From Candidatus Gastranaerophilales bacterium (GTDB lineage: Bacteria > Cyanobacteriota > Vampirovibrionia > Gastranaerophilales > Gastranaerophilaceae), in NCBI GenBank assembly GCA_944325735.1, contig CALVBI010000003.1, positions 307,479-371,478 of the forward strand: a stretch of DNA of 64,000 nt. The letters are read 5' to 3'. Shown piece by piece: positions 45,663-55,036 of the stretch (position 1 is the stretch's first letter; each line of letters opens with the position of its first letter). Under the pieces are notes generated by a model that was given only the letters and a program-made list of their open reading frames with translations, was not told the DNA's origin and did not search any database. The position numbers were made by a program, and so were the translations under genes.

Positions 45663-46121
45663 TTAAGCATCGAAATTTTTTCTAATATCTTGAGGTGTGG
45701 CTTTTTCAAGATTAGAATGCTTTAATTCTTTTATTGTGGTAATAGCGTCTTCTTCTGCCCACTTGATATTAAGATGCAATACTGATTTTGGTGAAAATAA
45801 TTTTGCAAGTTTTTTGTAGTTTAAATAACTGTATAATTCGCTTTTATTATAAGACCAAACCATGTGTCCTCGTGGTTTGATATTTTGTGTTTCACGTAAT
45901 TTATCAATCGTTGGACTTGATATAATCAATTCTTCTTGTCCGGGTTCATAATAGGGCTTTAAATCAAGTGTTGTTGGTAAGCCGTCATTTTTGATTTTTC
46001 TAATATATTTTAGGTGCTCTTTTGTTAATAAAGATTGTTTTGCACTTTCTATTAAGGCTTCTTGTAACTTTGGAGAGAATTTTGTTCCGAAACTTGTGTT
46101 TTTATTGTATTGAATTTGCAT
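45663..46121 (-). CDS. FG-motif protein (NTSFGTKF N-terminus)
   Basis: 152 residues. N-terminus MQIQYNKNTSFGTKF, then a soluble helical/basic domain (LKYIRKIKNDGLPTTLDLKPYYEPGQEELIISS). AAGGT lies before ATG 46121. Not recognised beyond the shared N-terminal motif. Confidence 0.7.
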   Translation of the reverse strand: MQIQYNKNTSFGTKFSPKLQEALIESAKQSLLTKEHLKYIRKIKNDGLPTTLDLKPYYEPGQEELIISSPTIDKLRETQNIKPRGHMVWSYNKSELYSYLNYKKLAKLFSPKSVLHLNIKWAEEDAITTIKELKHSNLEKATPQDIRKNFDA

Positions 46122-46198
46122 TATTGTTATTTACCTTTTTTATCTGGTTTTTACTTGCATTGTATAAAGTTTGTGAATATACTTTTTTGTTAGTTTAT

Positions 46199-46229
46199 CG
46201 GTTGGGCATACTTGCCTAACAAGTCTAAC
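46199..46229 (+). repeat. REP-like repeat
   Basis: GGTTGGGCATACTTGCC...AACAAGTCTAAC type. Related copies are at 47238-47260 (+) and 47350-47381 (-), and a partial one near 45515. They surround the transposase remnant's neighbourhood. Confidence 0.45.
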
Positions 46230-46293
46230 CTACTAACTTTCTCTATCTACTTTACTTTGTATGACTGATAATGTTCTTTTATTATATTGCTGG

Positions 46294-47082
46294 TTAAAAA
46301 AATATAGAAGGGCGATAGTCTTCAGGACGTGGTTTCCATTCATGATCGTAATAGTTAGGAGGGTAATCTAAATTAGATGTAGTAAAAGGGCGATAGTCTT
46401 CAGGACATGGTTTCCAGTCATGATCGTGATAGCTAGGAGGGTAATCTAAACTAGATGTAGTATAAGGGCGATAGTCTTCAGGACGTGGTTTCCATTCATG
46501 ATCGTAATAGCTAGGATGGTAATCTAAATTAGATGTAGTATAAGGCACGGGAATACGAGGTTTACTATGAAAATGTTTTGTTTTACCGTTATGTGTAATA
46601 AAGTCAAAGTATCCCTCTTGTGGTGTTCTTTTGTCATAAGATAACCAAAGATCTCCATCTATCTGTTTAAGACTGCCCAAATCAGTAGCATTTGATTCTC
46701 TAAAATCAGCAGTACCTTTTATTTTTTTTATCTTTTTTAACAATTTATTTTCATCAACACCAAGCTCTGAGAAATCATGAGTAGCACCACCACCCTTTCC
46801 ATATCCGGAAACGGTGTACTTGCCAAATAAATCTCTTTTAGCTTTAAGGCCTACAGCCTCAAAAAGTATTTTAACATCAGAATTTTTTATAGCATCTTTT
46901 ATTATATTTTTAACTTTTGCTTTATAAAGATTTTTTTCATCTATATGTTTTAAAGCAATTTTAGAGGTATACCCAAGAACCTCTTCTCTGGAACCAAATG
47001 CTACATGAGATTCATTTTTTGAAAAATAATTACGATTTTGGGTATTTGTATTGAAATTATTTGTAATAGAATTTATTTGCAT
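46294..47082 (-). CDS. FG-motif protein with C-terminal 26-residue tandem repeats
   Basis: 262 residues from ATG 47082 (AAGGAGG 4 nt upstream). N-terminus MQINSITNNFNTNTQN ... HVAFGSREE. A middle domain of about 120 residues (LKAKRDLFGKYTVSGYGKGG) is not recognised. The C-terminus has three near-perfect 26-residue repeats of the type TTSNLDYPPSYYDHEWKPRP, rich in Tyr/Pro/Asp. Repeats of this kind suggest a surface or binding role and variable copy number. Confidence 0.75.
   Translation of the reverse strand: MQINSITNNFNTNTQNRNYFSKNESHVAFGSREEVLGYTSKIALKHIDEKNLYKAKVKNIIKDAIKNSDVKILFEAVGLKAKRDLFGKYTVSGYGKGGGATHDFSELGVDENKLLKKIKKIKGTADFRESNATDLGSLKQIDGDLWLSYDKRTPQEGYFDFITHNGKTKHFHSKPRIPVPYTTSNLDYHPSYYDHEWKPRPEDYRPYTTSSLDYPPSYHDHDWKPCPEDYRPFTTSNLDYPPNYYDHEWKPRPEDYRPSIFF
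46310..46543. repeat. 3 x 78-bp tandem repeat in coding sequence
   Basis: Units begin at 46310, 46388 and 46466; period 78 bp, in frame, a few base differences between units. Confidence 0.9.
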
Positions 47083-47237
47083 AAAACCTCCTTGTGATAT
47101 TCTAAAACGTGAAAAATTTTTTTTTGCTATTTGTATAGGAATAGTAAAAAAGTTTGTAAAATTTCCGAACGAGAAACACACCATGAAATTAATAATGAAT
47201 ATCCTGATTTTGTACCAATACAAAAACTTGAGGGTCT

Positions 47238-47260
47238 GTTGGTTGCGCATACTTGCCCAA
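47238..47260 (+). repeat. REP-like repeat
   Basis: GTTGGTTGCGCATACTTGCC, same family as 46199 and the inverted copy at 47350-47381. The stretch 47083-47501 has no gene, only these repeats. Confidence 0.45.
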
Positions 47261-47349
47261 TAAAAATTAATAAAACTTTAAATCCACAAAAAGTCCGATT
47301 TAGTCCGGTTTGAATTTTAAACAATTGGCTTATTTCCGACCGCCCAAAG

Positions 47350-47381
47350 TTAGACTTGTTGGGCAGGTATACACAACCAAC
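47350..47381 (-). repeat. REP-like repeat, inverted copy
   Basis: On the minus strand it reads GTTGGTTGTGTATACCTGCC...AACAAGTCTAAC. It is in opposite orientation to 47238-47260, about 90 bp away, so the pair could form a long hairpin as REP doublets do. Confidence 0.45.
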
Positions 47382-47501
47382 AATTAAAATTTACCGACCA
47401 AACTGGACATTAAAATCCACCAAACAGGGATTTTTTTATTTTGTTCAATTGTCAAAGACTGCGTACTCATATCATAATTCCCTAATTTGAAAATAAAAAA
47501 T

Positions 47502-47588
47502 CAGAGAGGAAGGGATTCGAACCCTCGGTGGAATTGCTCCCACACAACCTTTCCAAGATTGCACCTTAAACCGCTCGGACACCTCTCT
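47502..47588 (-). tRNA. tRNA-Ser (GGA)
   Basis: About 87 nt with a long variable arm. Acceptor AGAGAGG / CCTCTCT, anticodon loop containing TGGAA, T-arm GGTTCGAATCCC. CCA is not encoded. Confidence 0.92.
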
Positions 47589-47643
47589 ATTTAAAAATAA
47601 CTTAATATCTTGTTTTATATTATCATAAACATTTATTTCATGC

Positions 47644-47649
47644 TAAAAT
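47644..47649 (+). promoter_or_regulatory. TAAAAT -10 box, leaderless start of aroA
   Basis: TAAAAT ends 6 nt before ATG 47656; no ribosome binding site between. Confidence 0.45.
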
Positions 47650-47655
47650 CAACTT

Positions 47656-48930
47656 ATGCAAAAAATCACATACAAATCAGAAAAAGGACTAAAAGGGACT
47701 GTTACAATCCCTTCAGATAAATCAATTTCCCATAGAGCTATTATGTTTACCTCACTAGCAAGAGGGAAATCTGTAATTAAAAATTTTTCAAAAGGGCAAG
47801 ATCCTCTATCATCTTTAAAAGTTTGCAAAACTTTAGGAATTGATGCGGAATTCTCAAACGAAGAATTAATTGTAAAATCAAAAGGCATATTATCAGATCC
47901 GCAAACACAACTTGATTGTGGAAATTCAGGCACTACAATGCGACTTATGTCAGGCATTCTAGCAGGACAAAATTTTAATTCGACATTAATCGGCGATGAA
48001 AGCCTTTCAAAACGTCCGATGAAAAGAGTAATTGAACCATTATCACTTATGGGAGCTAAAATTGAATCAAATGAATATAAAGCTCCATTAAAGATTTATG
48101 GACAAAATTTAAAACCGATTAACTATATTTCAAAACTCGCTTCCGCTCAAGTAAAATCTTGCATATTACTTGCAGGTCTAAATATTGATGGGCAAACATC
48201 ATTTACAGAGCCTTATGTATCAAGAAATCACACTGAAATAATGCTTAAATACATGGGAGCAAATATCTCAGTTAATAATACAACTGTTACAATAGAAAAA
48301 TCAGAACTTGAGCCAAAAACTATTGAAATCTGCGGCGATATATCATCTGCAGCATACTTTATTGTTGCAGGATTAATCGTTCCAAATTCTAAAATAATAT
48401 TAAAAAATGTAGGCCTCAATCCTACAAGAACAGGCATTATTGAAGTCGCTGAAAAGATGGGAGGGAATATTGAAATACTCGATAAAAGGAATATTTCAGG
48501 CGAAGATGTCGGGGATATCCAAATTTCTTATTCAGATCTCAAAGCCTGCACTATTGAAGGAGAAATAATTCCAAGACTAATCGACGAACTCCCTGTAATA
48601 GCAGTTCTTGCAACACAAGCAAAAGGAACTACAATAATTAAAGATGCCCAAGATTTAAGAAACAAAGAATCCGACAGGATTAAAGCAGTTGTAACTGAAC
48701 TCAAAAAAATAGGAGCAGATATTGAAGAAACTCCTGACGGATTTATTATTAACGGCAAAACAAATCTCAAAGGCGATACAGAAGTCGAAACATACCATGA
48801 TCACAGACTCGCAATGAGTTTGTACGTAGCAGGATTAATTTGCGACAAACCTATCGCTATTAACGGTTTTGAATGGGTAGACATATCTTTCCCTGAATTT
48901 GATAAATTGTTTAATTCTTTATCTTTGTAA
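47656..48930 (+). CDS. aroA: 3-phosphoshikimate 1-carboxyvinyltransferase (EPSP synthase)
   Basis: Transfers enolpyruvyl from PEP to shikimate-3-phosphate. 424 residues: TIPSDKSISHRAIMF, DCGNSGTTMRLMSGILAG, SASAQVKSCILLAGL-like region (LASAQVKSCILLAGLN), ELPVIAVLATQA, RNKESDRIKAV, YHDHRLAMSLYVAGL. The LDCGNSGTTMR motif keeps a Gly where class I enzymes do. Complete and probably active. Confidence 0.95.
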   Translation: MQKITYKSEKGLKGTVTIPSDKSISHRAIMFTSLARGKSVIKNFSKGQDPLSSLKVCKTLGIDAEFSNEELIVKSKGILSDPQTQLDCGNSGTTMRLMSGILAGQNFNSTLIGDESLSKRPMKRVIEPLSLMGAKIESNEYKAPLKIYGQNLKPINYISKLASAQVKSCILLAGLNIDGQTSFTEPYVSRNHTEIMLKYMGANISVNNTTVTIEKSELEPKTIEICGDISSAAYFIVAGLIVPNSKIILKNVGLNPTRTGIIEVAEKMGGNIEILDKRNISGEDVGDIQISYSDLKACTIEGEIIPRLIDELPVIAVLATQAKGTTIIKDAQDLRNKESDRIKAVVTELKKIGADIEETPDGFIINGKTNLKGDTEVETYHDHRLAMSLYVAGLICDKPIAINGFEWVDISFPEFDKLFNSLSL

Positions 48931-49036
48931 AGAAATATTAAGCTATAAAATTTCAATTTGGCAATTTTACCTGACAAAAATTTTTTATATATACAAGGTT
49001 AGGAAAATTAATATTGAAAGGTTAAGGTTTAAGGTT

Positions 49037-50098
49037 ATGTCAGGGGAAATTTCAAATTTATATGGAATGAATTTATACAACAATCCATATTTAAACAACA
49101 ATGATGATTTTTTAGCACAACAATATTTTGCTCAACAAGCAGGACAAATACAAGGTCAAGGTCAAACTCAAAATCAACCTGCATTCCAAGGTTACCAACA
49201 ACCACAAACTGATACTTTCCAAAAATCAGGTTCTGGCTTAACTACAGGATTAACTCTAGGGGCTATTGCAGGAGCTGGCACAGGTGCAGGCATTTATTAT
49301 TTTGGAACAAATCCTATCAAAGATGGAAAAGTTGATGAAACGCTACTTAAAATGACTAACAAAGAAGGACTAAATTCTTTAAAAGCAGAAGCAATAAAAG
49401 AATTATATGAACAAAAAGCAAAAACAACTTTTGATACTCTAGGAGTAAAAAATTTAGAGCAATATAATGCAATAGAAAAATTATCTAAGGCAACAAAACT
49501 TGAAGATCTTCCAGAAGATACAAGAAAATTATTACCAGATAGCATTAAAACTCCAAAAGATGCAAAAGTTCTTGTTGATTTAGCAAAACCTGAATTAGAC
49601 AAAATCGACAAAACAAAACTTGCAAATCAAGCAGAAAAAGCCTTAAAGACTATGTCTCTAGATCATAATGAAAAACAATTGAAAAAATTAGAAGGCATCA
49701 AAGCAAAAATTGACAAATTGCCAAAAGATGCAAAGGTAGCTGATTTAGAAAAATTCTTCATCGATAACGCTGAAACTTTTAAACTTAAAGGAACTGAAGC
49801 AGAAATCGCAGAAAAAGCTAAAAAAATAGCTGCAAAACATGGAACAAAAGAACATCTTCTAAACTTATATCAAAGTCGTATTGATGCTAAAAAAGAATAT
49901 ATAAAAGAATTTAAAACAGGACTTACTGATGGAGTAAAAGAATACTGGGATGATACAGCTAAAGCATTCAAAAAAGATGCTCCAGAAACATTAACCAAAG
50001 CCTATAAATCATTCAAATGGAATAAAGCTCTAAAGGGTGGAGGTATCGCAGCTGGTGTAGCACTTGTATTAGGCTGTCTATTCGGAAGTAATGCATAA
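49037..50098 (+). CDS. Lys-rich coiled-coil hypothetical protein
   Basis: 353 residues from ATG 49037. N-terminal Asn/Gln-rich part (NLYGMNLYNNPYLNNNDDF), a glycine-rich hydrophobic segment (GLTTGLTLGAIAGAGTGAGI) near residue 75, and a long charged helical body. A C-terminal hydrophobic tail (GGGIAAGVALVLGCLFG) closes it. No family recognised. GGTTTAAGG upstream is a poor ribosome binding site. Followed by a strong terminator. Confidence 0.75.
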   Translation: MSGEISNLYGMNLYNNPYLNNNDDFLAQQYFAQQAGQIQGQGQTQNQPAFQGYQQPQTDTFQKSGSGLTTGLTLGAIAGAGTGAGIYYFGTNPIKDGKVDETLLKMTNKEGLNSLKAEAIKELYEQKAKTTFDTLGVKNLEQYNAIEKLSKATKLEDLPEDTRKLLPDSIKTPKDAKVLVDLAKPELDKIDKTKLANQAEKALKTMSLDHNEKQLKKLEGIKAKIDKLPKDAKVADLEKFFIDNAETFKLKGTEAEIAEKAKKIAAKHGTKEHLLNLYQSRIDAKKEYIKEFKTGLTDGVKEYWDDTAKAFKKDAPETLTKAYKSFKWNKALKGGGIAAGVALVLGCLFGSNA

Positions 50099-50114
50099 AA
50101 AATAACATAACAAT

Positions 50115-50151
50115 AAAAAAATCCCATTATTAATAATGGGATTTTTTTTAT
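50115..50151 (+). terminator. strong bidirectional terminator
   Basis: AAAAAATCCCATTATT ... AATAATGGGATTTTTT: perfect stem with A and T flanks, serving both the upstream + gene and the convergent gene at 50148. Confidence 0.92.
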
Positions 50152-50459
50152 TTATCTAAAAGATTCTTAGCTTTTTTAATTGATATTATTTTGGGTTTGT
50201 TAGGCATATATTTTTCAACATTTCGTCTTAAATTAAAAAATACAACTTTTTTAGTCAAATTAATAAATTTATCAAAATCTTTGCCTGAAAATAAATACAG
50301 TACTCCTTTATTATTATCTTTTTTTACACTCAAAGCTAAAAAATCATTATCTTTCTCTAAAAAACGGTTTTTCAAATGTTTAATATCTTGTTGAGAACCT
50401 TTAACTTTATAAAATTTTCCAAAAGTTGTGTTATTACTATAATTTTGACTTACCTGCAT
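50148..50459 (-). CDS. small FG-motif protein (NTTFGKF N-terminus)
   Basis: 103 residues. MQVSQNYSNNTTFGKFYKV, then a basic helical domain (DIKHLKNRFLEKDNDFLAL, YLFSGKDFDKFINLTKKV). GGAG lies before ATG 50459. Not recognised apart from the shared N-terminus. Confidence 0.7.
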   Translation of the reverse strand: MQVSQNYSNNTTFGKFYKVKGSQQDIKHLKNRFLEKDNDFLALSVKKDNNKGVLYLFSGKDFDKFINLTKKVVFFNLRRNVEKYMPNKPKIISIKKAKNLLDK

Positions 50460-50597
50460 AATTTCTCCAAATTTTAATATATCAATTTATGAAAATAAAA
50501 AAACAAAAATAAAAAATTTTTCCACAAATTAATTTATTAATTTACAATAGTTAATCAATAAGACTATAATCAAAAAATAAAATCAAACAACAAAAAA

Positions 50598-50671
<74 letters not shown>

Positions 50672-50880
50672 GATATATTTATTTTGCGGGACTTATCAGC
50701 GGTAGCTGCGCTACCTTTTCCTCTCACAAATGATACTTAATCATTTGTTCGGCAGAGTGCCACAGTCCCAGATTATTCTGGATTTATGAGACTTACTGCA
50801 ACATCCTCATTATCTTTTCAGCTATCAAACAAAAACTTATTTATTCGATATAGTGCCTCAGTCCCAAGATATTTAAATTT
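50672..50880 (-). repeat. degenerate tRNA-Met-like repeats
   Basis: Two further sequences resembling the tRNA 5' end (TGGGACTGTGGC) begin at about 50770 and 50866 on the minus strand, 96-99 bp apart. They have broken cloverleafs and a perfect GGTAGC/GCTACC hairpin. They look like decayed copies of the adjacent tRNA. No gene is present here. Confidence 0.55.
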
Positions 50881-50924
50881 CAAACTAAGTTAAATTTAGC
50901 ATTAAAAACATAAAAAATCAAGTA

Positions 50925-51947
50925 CTAAACTTGCAATGATTTTTCTTCGATTAATTCATTTGCTCCAACAATTTGAGAATGTAAATTCATCTTAATTACA
51001 CAATTAGATGCAATTACGCAATTTTCAATATGAACTCCGTCGCTGATTACTACATTATCCCAAATTATTGAATTTTCAATTATGGAATTTTTACCAATTT
51101 TAGTATTTTTTCCAATTACTGATTTACCTTTAAAAGTTACATTTTGAGAAATTTCGCATGACATATCTGCAATATAACTTGCGCCATTTTGTAATTCTAC
51201 AATTTTGTCATGTGGGAAATTGCATTCCTCTAAAAATACATCTTCATTTGATTGGATATACTGATTTATTGTTCCAATATCACTCCAGTATTCAGACACT
51301 TCAAAGGTATTTATTGCATGTTCACCAACTAATTTCGGGAAAACATTTTTTGCAAAATCATAAAATGTATTTTCAGGGATATAATCAAATATTTTATAAT
51401 CAAAAATATAAATTCCTGTATTTATATAATTACTTTTAGCTTCTTCTACAGAAGGTTTTTCCTGAAATTCAGTAATATAACCTTTACTATCTGTAACTAC
51501 AACACCAAAATGAGGCACATCTTCCATTGCAATTTTTTTTATACCTATTGTTGCAATAGCTCCTGAATTCTTATGATATTCAATAGCTTTTTTCAAATCT
51601 ACATCTGATAAACCATCAGCAGACAATACTAAAAAAGAACTATCTTTATCAAAAAATGATTGACATTTTTTGACACCACCTGCTGTACCTGATAGAGTAT
51701 CTTCTTTTATATAATTAAAATTTATTCCAAAATTGTTATCAGAATATCTTTCAATAATCTTGTCTGCTAAGTAATAAGTATTGCAGATTAAATCAGTCAC
51801 ACCTATTTTAGAAAGTTTTTCAAATAATATATCCATTACAGGTCTATTTGCTATAGGCACTAGAGGTTTAGGAATCGATAATGTTAACGGTTCCAATCGA
51901 GAGCCAACCCCTGCAGACATAATCATTGCTTTTATATTCTCACTCAT
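50925..51947 (-). CDS. sugar-nucleotidyltransferase (NDP-sugar pyrophosphorylase family)
   Basis: 340 residues. NTP_transferase domain: IKAMIMSAGVGSRLEPLTLSIPKPLVPI, TAGGVKKC, VLSADGLSD, INTGIYIFD. A C-terminal left-handed beta-helix follows (SVIGKNTKIGKNSIIENSIIW). Mannose-1-phosphate guanylyltransferase or glucose-1-phosphate nucleotidyltransferase are both possible; the exact sugar is not readable. ATG 51947 follows a TATAAT about 9 nt upstream. Confidence 0.85.
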   Translation of the reverse strand: MSENIKAMIMSAGVGSRLEPLTLSIPKPLVPIANRPVMDILFEKLSKIGVTDLICNTYYLADKIIERYSDNNFGINFNYIKEDTLSGTAGGVKKCQSFFDKDSSFLVLSADGLSDVDLKKAIEYHKNSGAIATIGIKKIAMEDVPHFGVVVTDSKGYITEFQEKPSVEEAKSNYINTGIYIFDYKIFDYIPENTFYDFAKNVFPKLVGEHAINTFEVSEYWSDIGTINQYIQSNEDVFLEECNFPHDKIVELQNGASYIADMSCEISQNVTFKGKSVIGKNTKIGKNSIIENSIIWDNVVISDGVHIENCVIASNCVIKMNLHSQIVGANELIEEKSLQV

Positions 51948-52025
51948 AATGATGTTATTATACTCCAATAAAGAATTTATTGCAAATTAAAAATCAGGTT
52001 GTATAATAATTATGGAAATTAAAAA

Positions 52026-52100
<75 letters not shown>

Positions 52101-52101
<1 letters not shown>

Positions 52102-52133
52102 AAAAAGATAGGATTAAATCCTATCTTTTTTAC
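52101..52133 (+). terminator. terminator after tRNA-Lys
   Basis: AAAAAAGATAGGATT ... AATCCTATCTTTTTT, a perfect stem; also at the 3' end of the convergent gene 52133-52489. Confidence 0.9.
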
Positions 52134-52489
52134 TATATAACGATATCAACTTCTTTCCCTATTTCTTTAATAATAACTTGAACTTGTTCGTTTAATTCTT
52201 GTTTTTTTATATTTGGATTTTGTGCTGTTATTTCATTTATTTTAGCAGTTGCTTCTGCTATTTTCGGATATTTTTCTATAATTTTTTGCCCTATATTTTC
52301 AGCATAATATTTATAACCTTTATTTCCTGTTGCTTTAATTGGTTTGTTATTTAAAGCATTGATAACTTCTTTACACCCTTCAAGTCCATCACTTTGAAAA
52401 ATTTTTAGACTTGTTACTTCTAAAACTTTCCCTGTATCAAGTTTTATCCCAAAATTTATATTATTATTGTTATAATTGTTAATTTTCAT
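52133..52489 (-). CDS. small FG-motif protein (INFGIKL N-terminus)
   Basis: 118 residues: MKINNYNNNNINFGIKLDTG, then a helical domain (KIFQSDGLEGCKEVINALNNK ... YAENIGQKIIEKYPKI). Soluble, no signal peptide, unknown function. One of six proteins here with the shared N-terminal pattern. Confidence 0.7.
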   Translation of the reverse strand: MKINNYNNNNINFGIKLDTGKVLEVTSLKIFQSDGLEGCKEVINALNNKPIKATGNKGYKYYAENIGQKIIEKYPKIAEATAKINEITAQNPNIKKQELNEQVQVIIKEIGKEVDIVI

Positions 52490-52550
52490 ATTTTATTTAA
52501 AACATAACATAAAAAATTTTGCTAAATAATTTAAGACTTGACACATGTTG

Positions 52551-52556
52551 TATAAT
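52551..52556 (+). promoter_or_regulatory. TATAAT -10 box, leaderless start
   Basis: Perfect TATAAT, 6 nt before ATG 52563. No Shine-Dalgarno. Confidence 0.6.
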
Positions 52557-52562
52557 TAAATT

Positions 52563-54059
52563 ATGGGCATCAAAAAAATAGTCTGCCAAGTATTATTAAT
52601 TTTTATTTTTTTACTGGCAGGAATTCCAAATACATTTGCAATAGAAGAAGTTGATGACGACGAATTATTTAATCCCATAGAAATTAAAGACGGGATTTCT
52701 TTGTCTATCTTAGACTGTGTTGCAACAGCTTTTAAAAACAGCCCAAAAATTAGAAGAAAAAAATATGATTTAGACATCGCAAAAAGTAACGTAGGTATAG
52801 CCAGATCTCAATATTTCCCAGTAATAAACGCAGGTGCAGGGTTTTATAATGAAAATAATTCTGATAACATTTATTACAATTCACACTATCGGGAGCTCCC
52901 GACAGTTGGTGTAACCGTAAATAAATTAATATGGGATTTCGGAAAAACTACTGCATATATTAAAATGGAAGAATTTTATAAAATCGGTGCAGAATATGAA
53001 TTTATGGATAGCTTGTGCTCTACATTATTTGATGTTAAAGCTAAATATTATAATCTATTAAAAGCTAAAGCATATTTACAAATTGCACAAGATAATGTAA
53101 AAATTAATGAAAATTTTGTAAAAATAGCAAGGAAAAAACCTGACCTTACTACAGCCGAATTAAATTTAAGCGAATCCAAAGTAAAATTATTAGAAGCTCA
53201 AAATAATTATAACAATGCAAGAGTCGACCTCAACAATTCAATGTACCTTGAAAATCAACCAAATTACACAATTAACAATACAAAAACATTTGCATATAAC
53301 AATGATTTTTCTTATGAAGAAAAAAATACAAAAACGGAAGAGTTTATTCCTGAAAAATTCGCATTTCCACTAGAAAATGCAGTTCAAATTGCTTACGATA
53401 ACAGTCCCGATTTGAATGTATTAGTTGCAACAAAACAAGCAATGGAACAATCTCTTTTATACATAAAAAGAGCATATTTCCCAGACTTAACAGCAAATGC
53501 AGGTTACGGATTCAATAATTCTACACAAACTGCAAATAACAGCTTTCAAGTCGGTGTGAATTTAAATTCCACTGTTAATCTTATGGAACTAAAACACAGC
53601 ATTAAAGGTGCTGATGCTCAAATAAATATTGCTGATAATGAAATTGTTCTTTTCAAAAAAGATTTATACTTTGAGGTAAAACGAGCTTTTAATAATGTTG
53701 AAAAAAGTGTAAATCAAATTCCGACAGCAAAACTGGAAGCGACTCAAGCTCTTGAAAATCTAAAAATTATTGAAAGCAAATACAAAACAAATGAATTAGA
53801 TTATGTAGCACTTCAAAACGCAAGAAAAGATTACATAATGGCTGTTACTGAATACATTGACAGTTTGTATAACTATAACATGGCTTTAATTCAAGTTGAG
53901 ATGGCAATGCACTACCATATTGTAGATATTCACCATAAATCAGAACATGCTATGAAATACCACTTTGCGGAATTAATAGAGCATTTGAATAAAGTTCTTG
54001 GATGCGATGAAAAAGAAATTCAAAAAGATAAAAAAAGAAAGGATAAACAAAATTTATAA
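52563..54059 (+). CDS. TolC-family outer membrane efflux protein
   Basis: 498 residues. Signal peptide (KIVCQVLLIFIFLLAGIPNTFA), then the two OEP repeats: LSILDCVATAFKNSPKIRRKKYDLDIAKSNVGIARSQYFP and AVQIAYDNSPDLNVLVATKQAMEQSLLYIKRAYFPDL, each with the coiled-coil alpha barrel. A His-rich C-terminus (MHYHIVDIHHKSEHAMKYH) precedes a basic tail. Outer-membrane channel for type I secretion or efflux; no adaptor/pump adjacent. The His-rich end and the neighbouring GCCHH-containing permease suggest metals. Confidence 0.88.
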   Translation: MGIKKIVCQVLLIFIFLLAGIPNTFAIEEVDDDELFNPIEIKDGISLSILDCVATAFKNSPKIRRKKYDLDIAKSNVGIARSQYFPVINAGAGFYNENNSDNIYYNSHYRELPTVGVTVNKLIWDFGKTTAYIKMEEFYKIGAEYEFMDSLCSTLFDVKAKYYNLLKAKAYLQIAQDNVKINENFVKIARKKPDLTTAELNLSESKVKLLEAQNNYNNARVDLNNSMYLENQPNYTINNTKTFAYNNDFSYEEKNTKTEEFIPEKFAFPLENAVQIAYDNSPDLNVLVATKQAMEQSLLYIKRAYFPDLTANAGYGFNNSTQTANNSFQVGVNLNSTVNLMELKHSIKGADAQINIADNEIVLFKKDLYFEVKRAFNNVEKSVNQIPTAKLEATQALENLKIIESKYKTNELDYVALQNARKDYIMAVTEYIDSLYNYNMALIQVEMAMHYHIVDIHHKSEHAMKYHFAELIEHLNKVLGCDEKEIQKDKKRKDKQNL

Positions 54060-54073
54060 ATCTTTGTTTATAT

Positions 54074-54079
54074 TATGAT
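54074..54079 (+). promoter_or_regulatory. TATGAT -10 box, leaderless start
   Basis: Ends 6 nt before ATG 54086. Confidence 0.45.
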
Positions 54080-54085
54080 AAAAAT

Positions 54086-55036
54086 ATGCTAATCGAAATT
54101 CTTAATAAAATAAATTCATTAAATGAAAACTTATTTTCAGGCTTTGACACTATTATTGAAAATTTTGGGATGCCTGATTGGCTAGCTGACGCAATAATCG
54201 ATAGTTTTCATATACTACCGCTTTTATTTATCGTATTTTTTATAATTGAATTAATCGAGTATTTCTATGCCGATAAAATTAATTCATTTATGAAAAAATC
54301 AGAAAAAGCAGCACCTATAATTGGAAGTATAGCTGCAATTATCCCACAATGCGGGTTTTCTGTAATTGCAAGTACCTTATATATCAGAAAATTTATTACA
54401 AAAGGCACATTAATCGCAATTTATTTAGCAACATCAGATGAAGCAATTCCTATTCTATTAGCAAATCCTACACATATGCATTATGTTTTACCAATAATAG
54501 GAATAAAAATTATTATTGCAATAATTGCAGGTTATTTGATTGATTTTATTTTAAAAGACAATAAATATATTCCTATAATTCAAGAAACTGACAACGAGGG
54601 GAAAGAAGATGAAGGTTGCTGCCATCATAGTGTATCAAAAAGAAGAAAAAGAGAATTAATTTATCACCCACTAAAACATACTTTTAATATTTTCATATTT
54701 ATATTAATTATCACAATTATACTTAACTTTATTATTGAAATATATTCAGAACATGCCATATTACATGTACTTCTAGGTAAAGTCAAATTCCTAGAGCCTG
54801 TAATCACAGCAATAATAGGATTAATTCCAAATTGTGCAGTATCAATCGCTTTGACAATGTTGCTTATAAAAGGGTCAATAAGTTTTGGAGCTGTCATGTC
54901 TGGATTATTGTCAAATGCTGGACTTGGAATATTAGTATTATTCAGACATAATGAAAATATCAAAGATGCATTGAAAATTGTTGGAATATTATTAACTATA
55001 AGTATACTATCAGGCTTACTTATTCAACTAATTTAG
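54086..55036 (+). CDS. ArsP/putative manganese transporter-type permease
   Basis: 316 residues, about 8-10 TM helices in two inverted halves, each with an 'IPxCxxS' hinge (IIPQCGFSVIASTLY and LIPNCAVSIALTML). A cytosolic loop has GCCHHSV (metal-binding). This matches the putative manganese transporter / arsenic efflux permease families. Metal specificity is not readable. It directly follows the His-rich TolC gene by 26 nt but has its own -10. Confidence 0.7.
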   Translation: MLIEILNKINSLNENLFSGFDTIIENFGMPDWLADAIIDSFHILPLLFIVFFIIELIEYFYADKINSFMKKSEKAAPIIGSIAAIIPQCGFSVIASTLYIRKFITKGTLIAIYLATSDEAIPILLANPTHMHYVLPIIGIKIIIAIIAGYLIDFILKDNKYIPIIQETDNEGKEDEGCCHHSVSKRRKRELIYHPLKHTFNIFIFILIITIILNFIIEIYSEHAILHVLLGKVKFLEPVITAIIGLIPNCAVSIALTMLLIKGSISFGAVMSGLLSNAGLGILVLFRHNENIKDALKIVGILLTISILSGLLIQLI

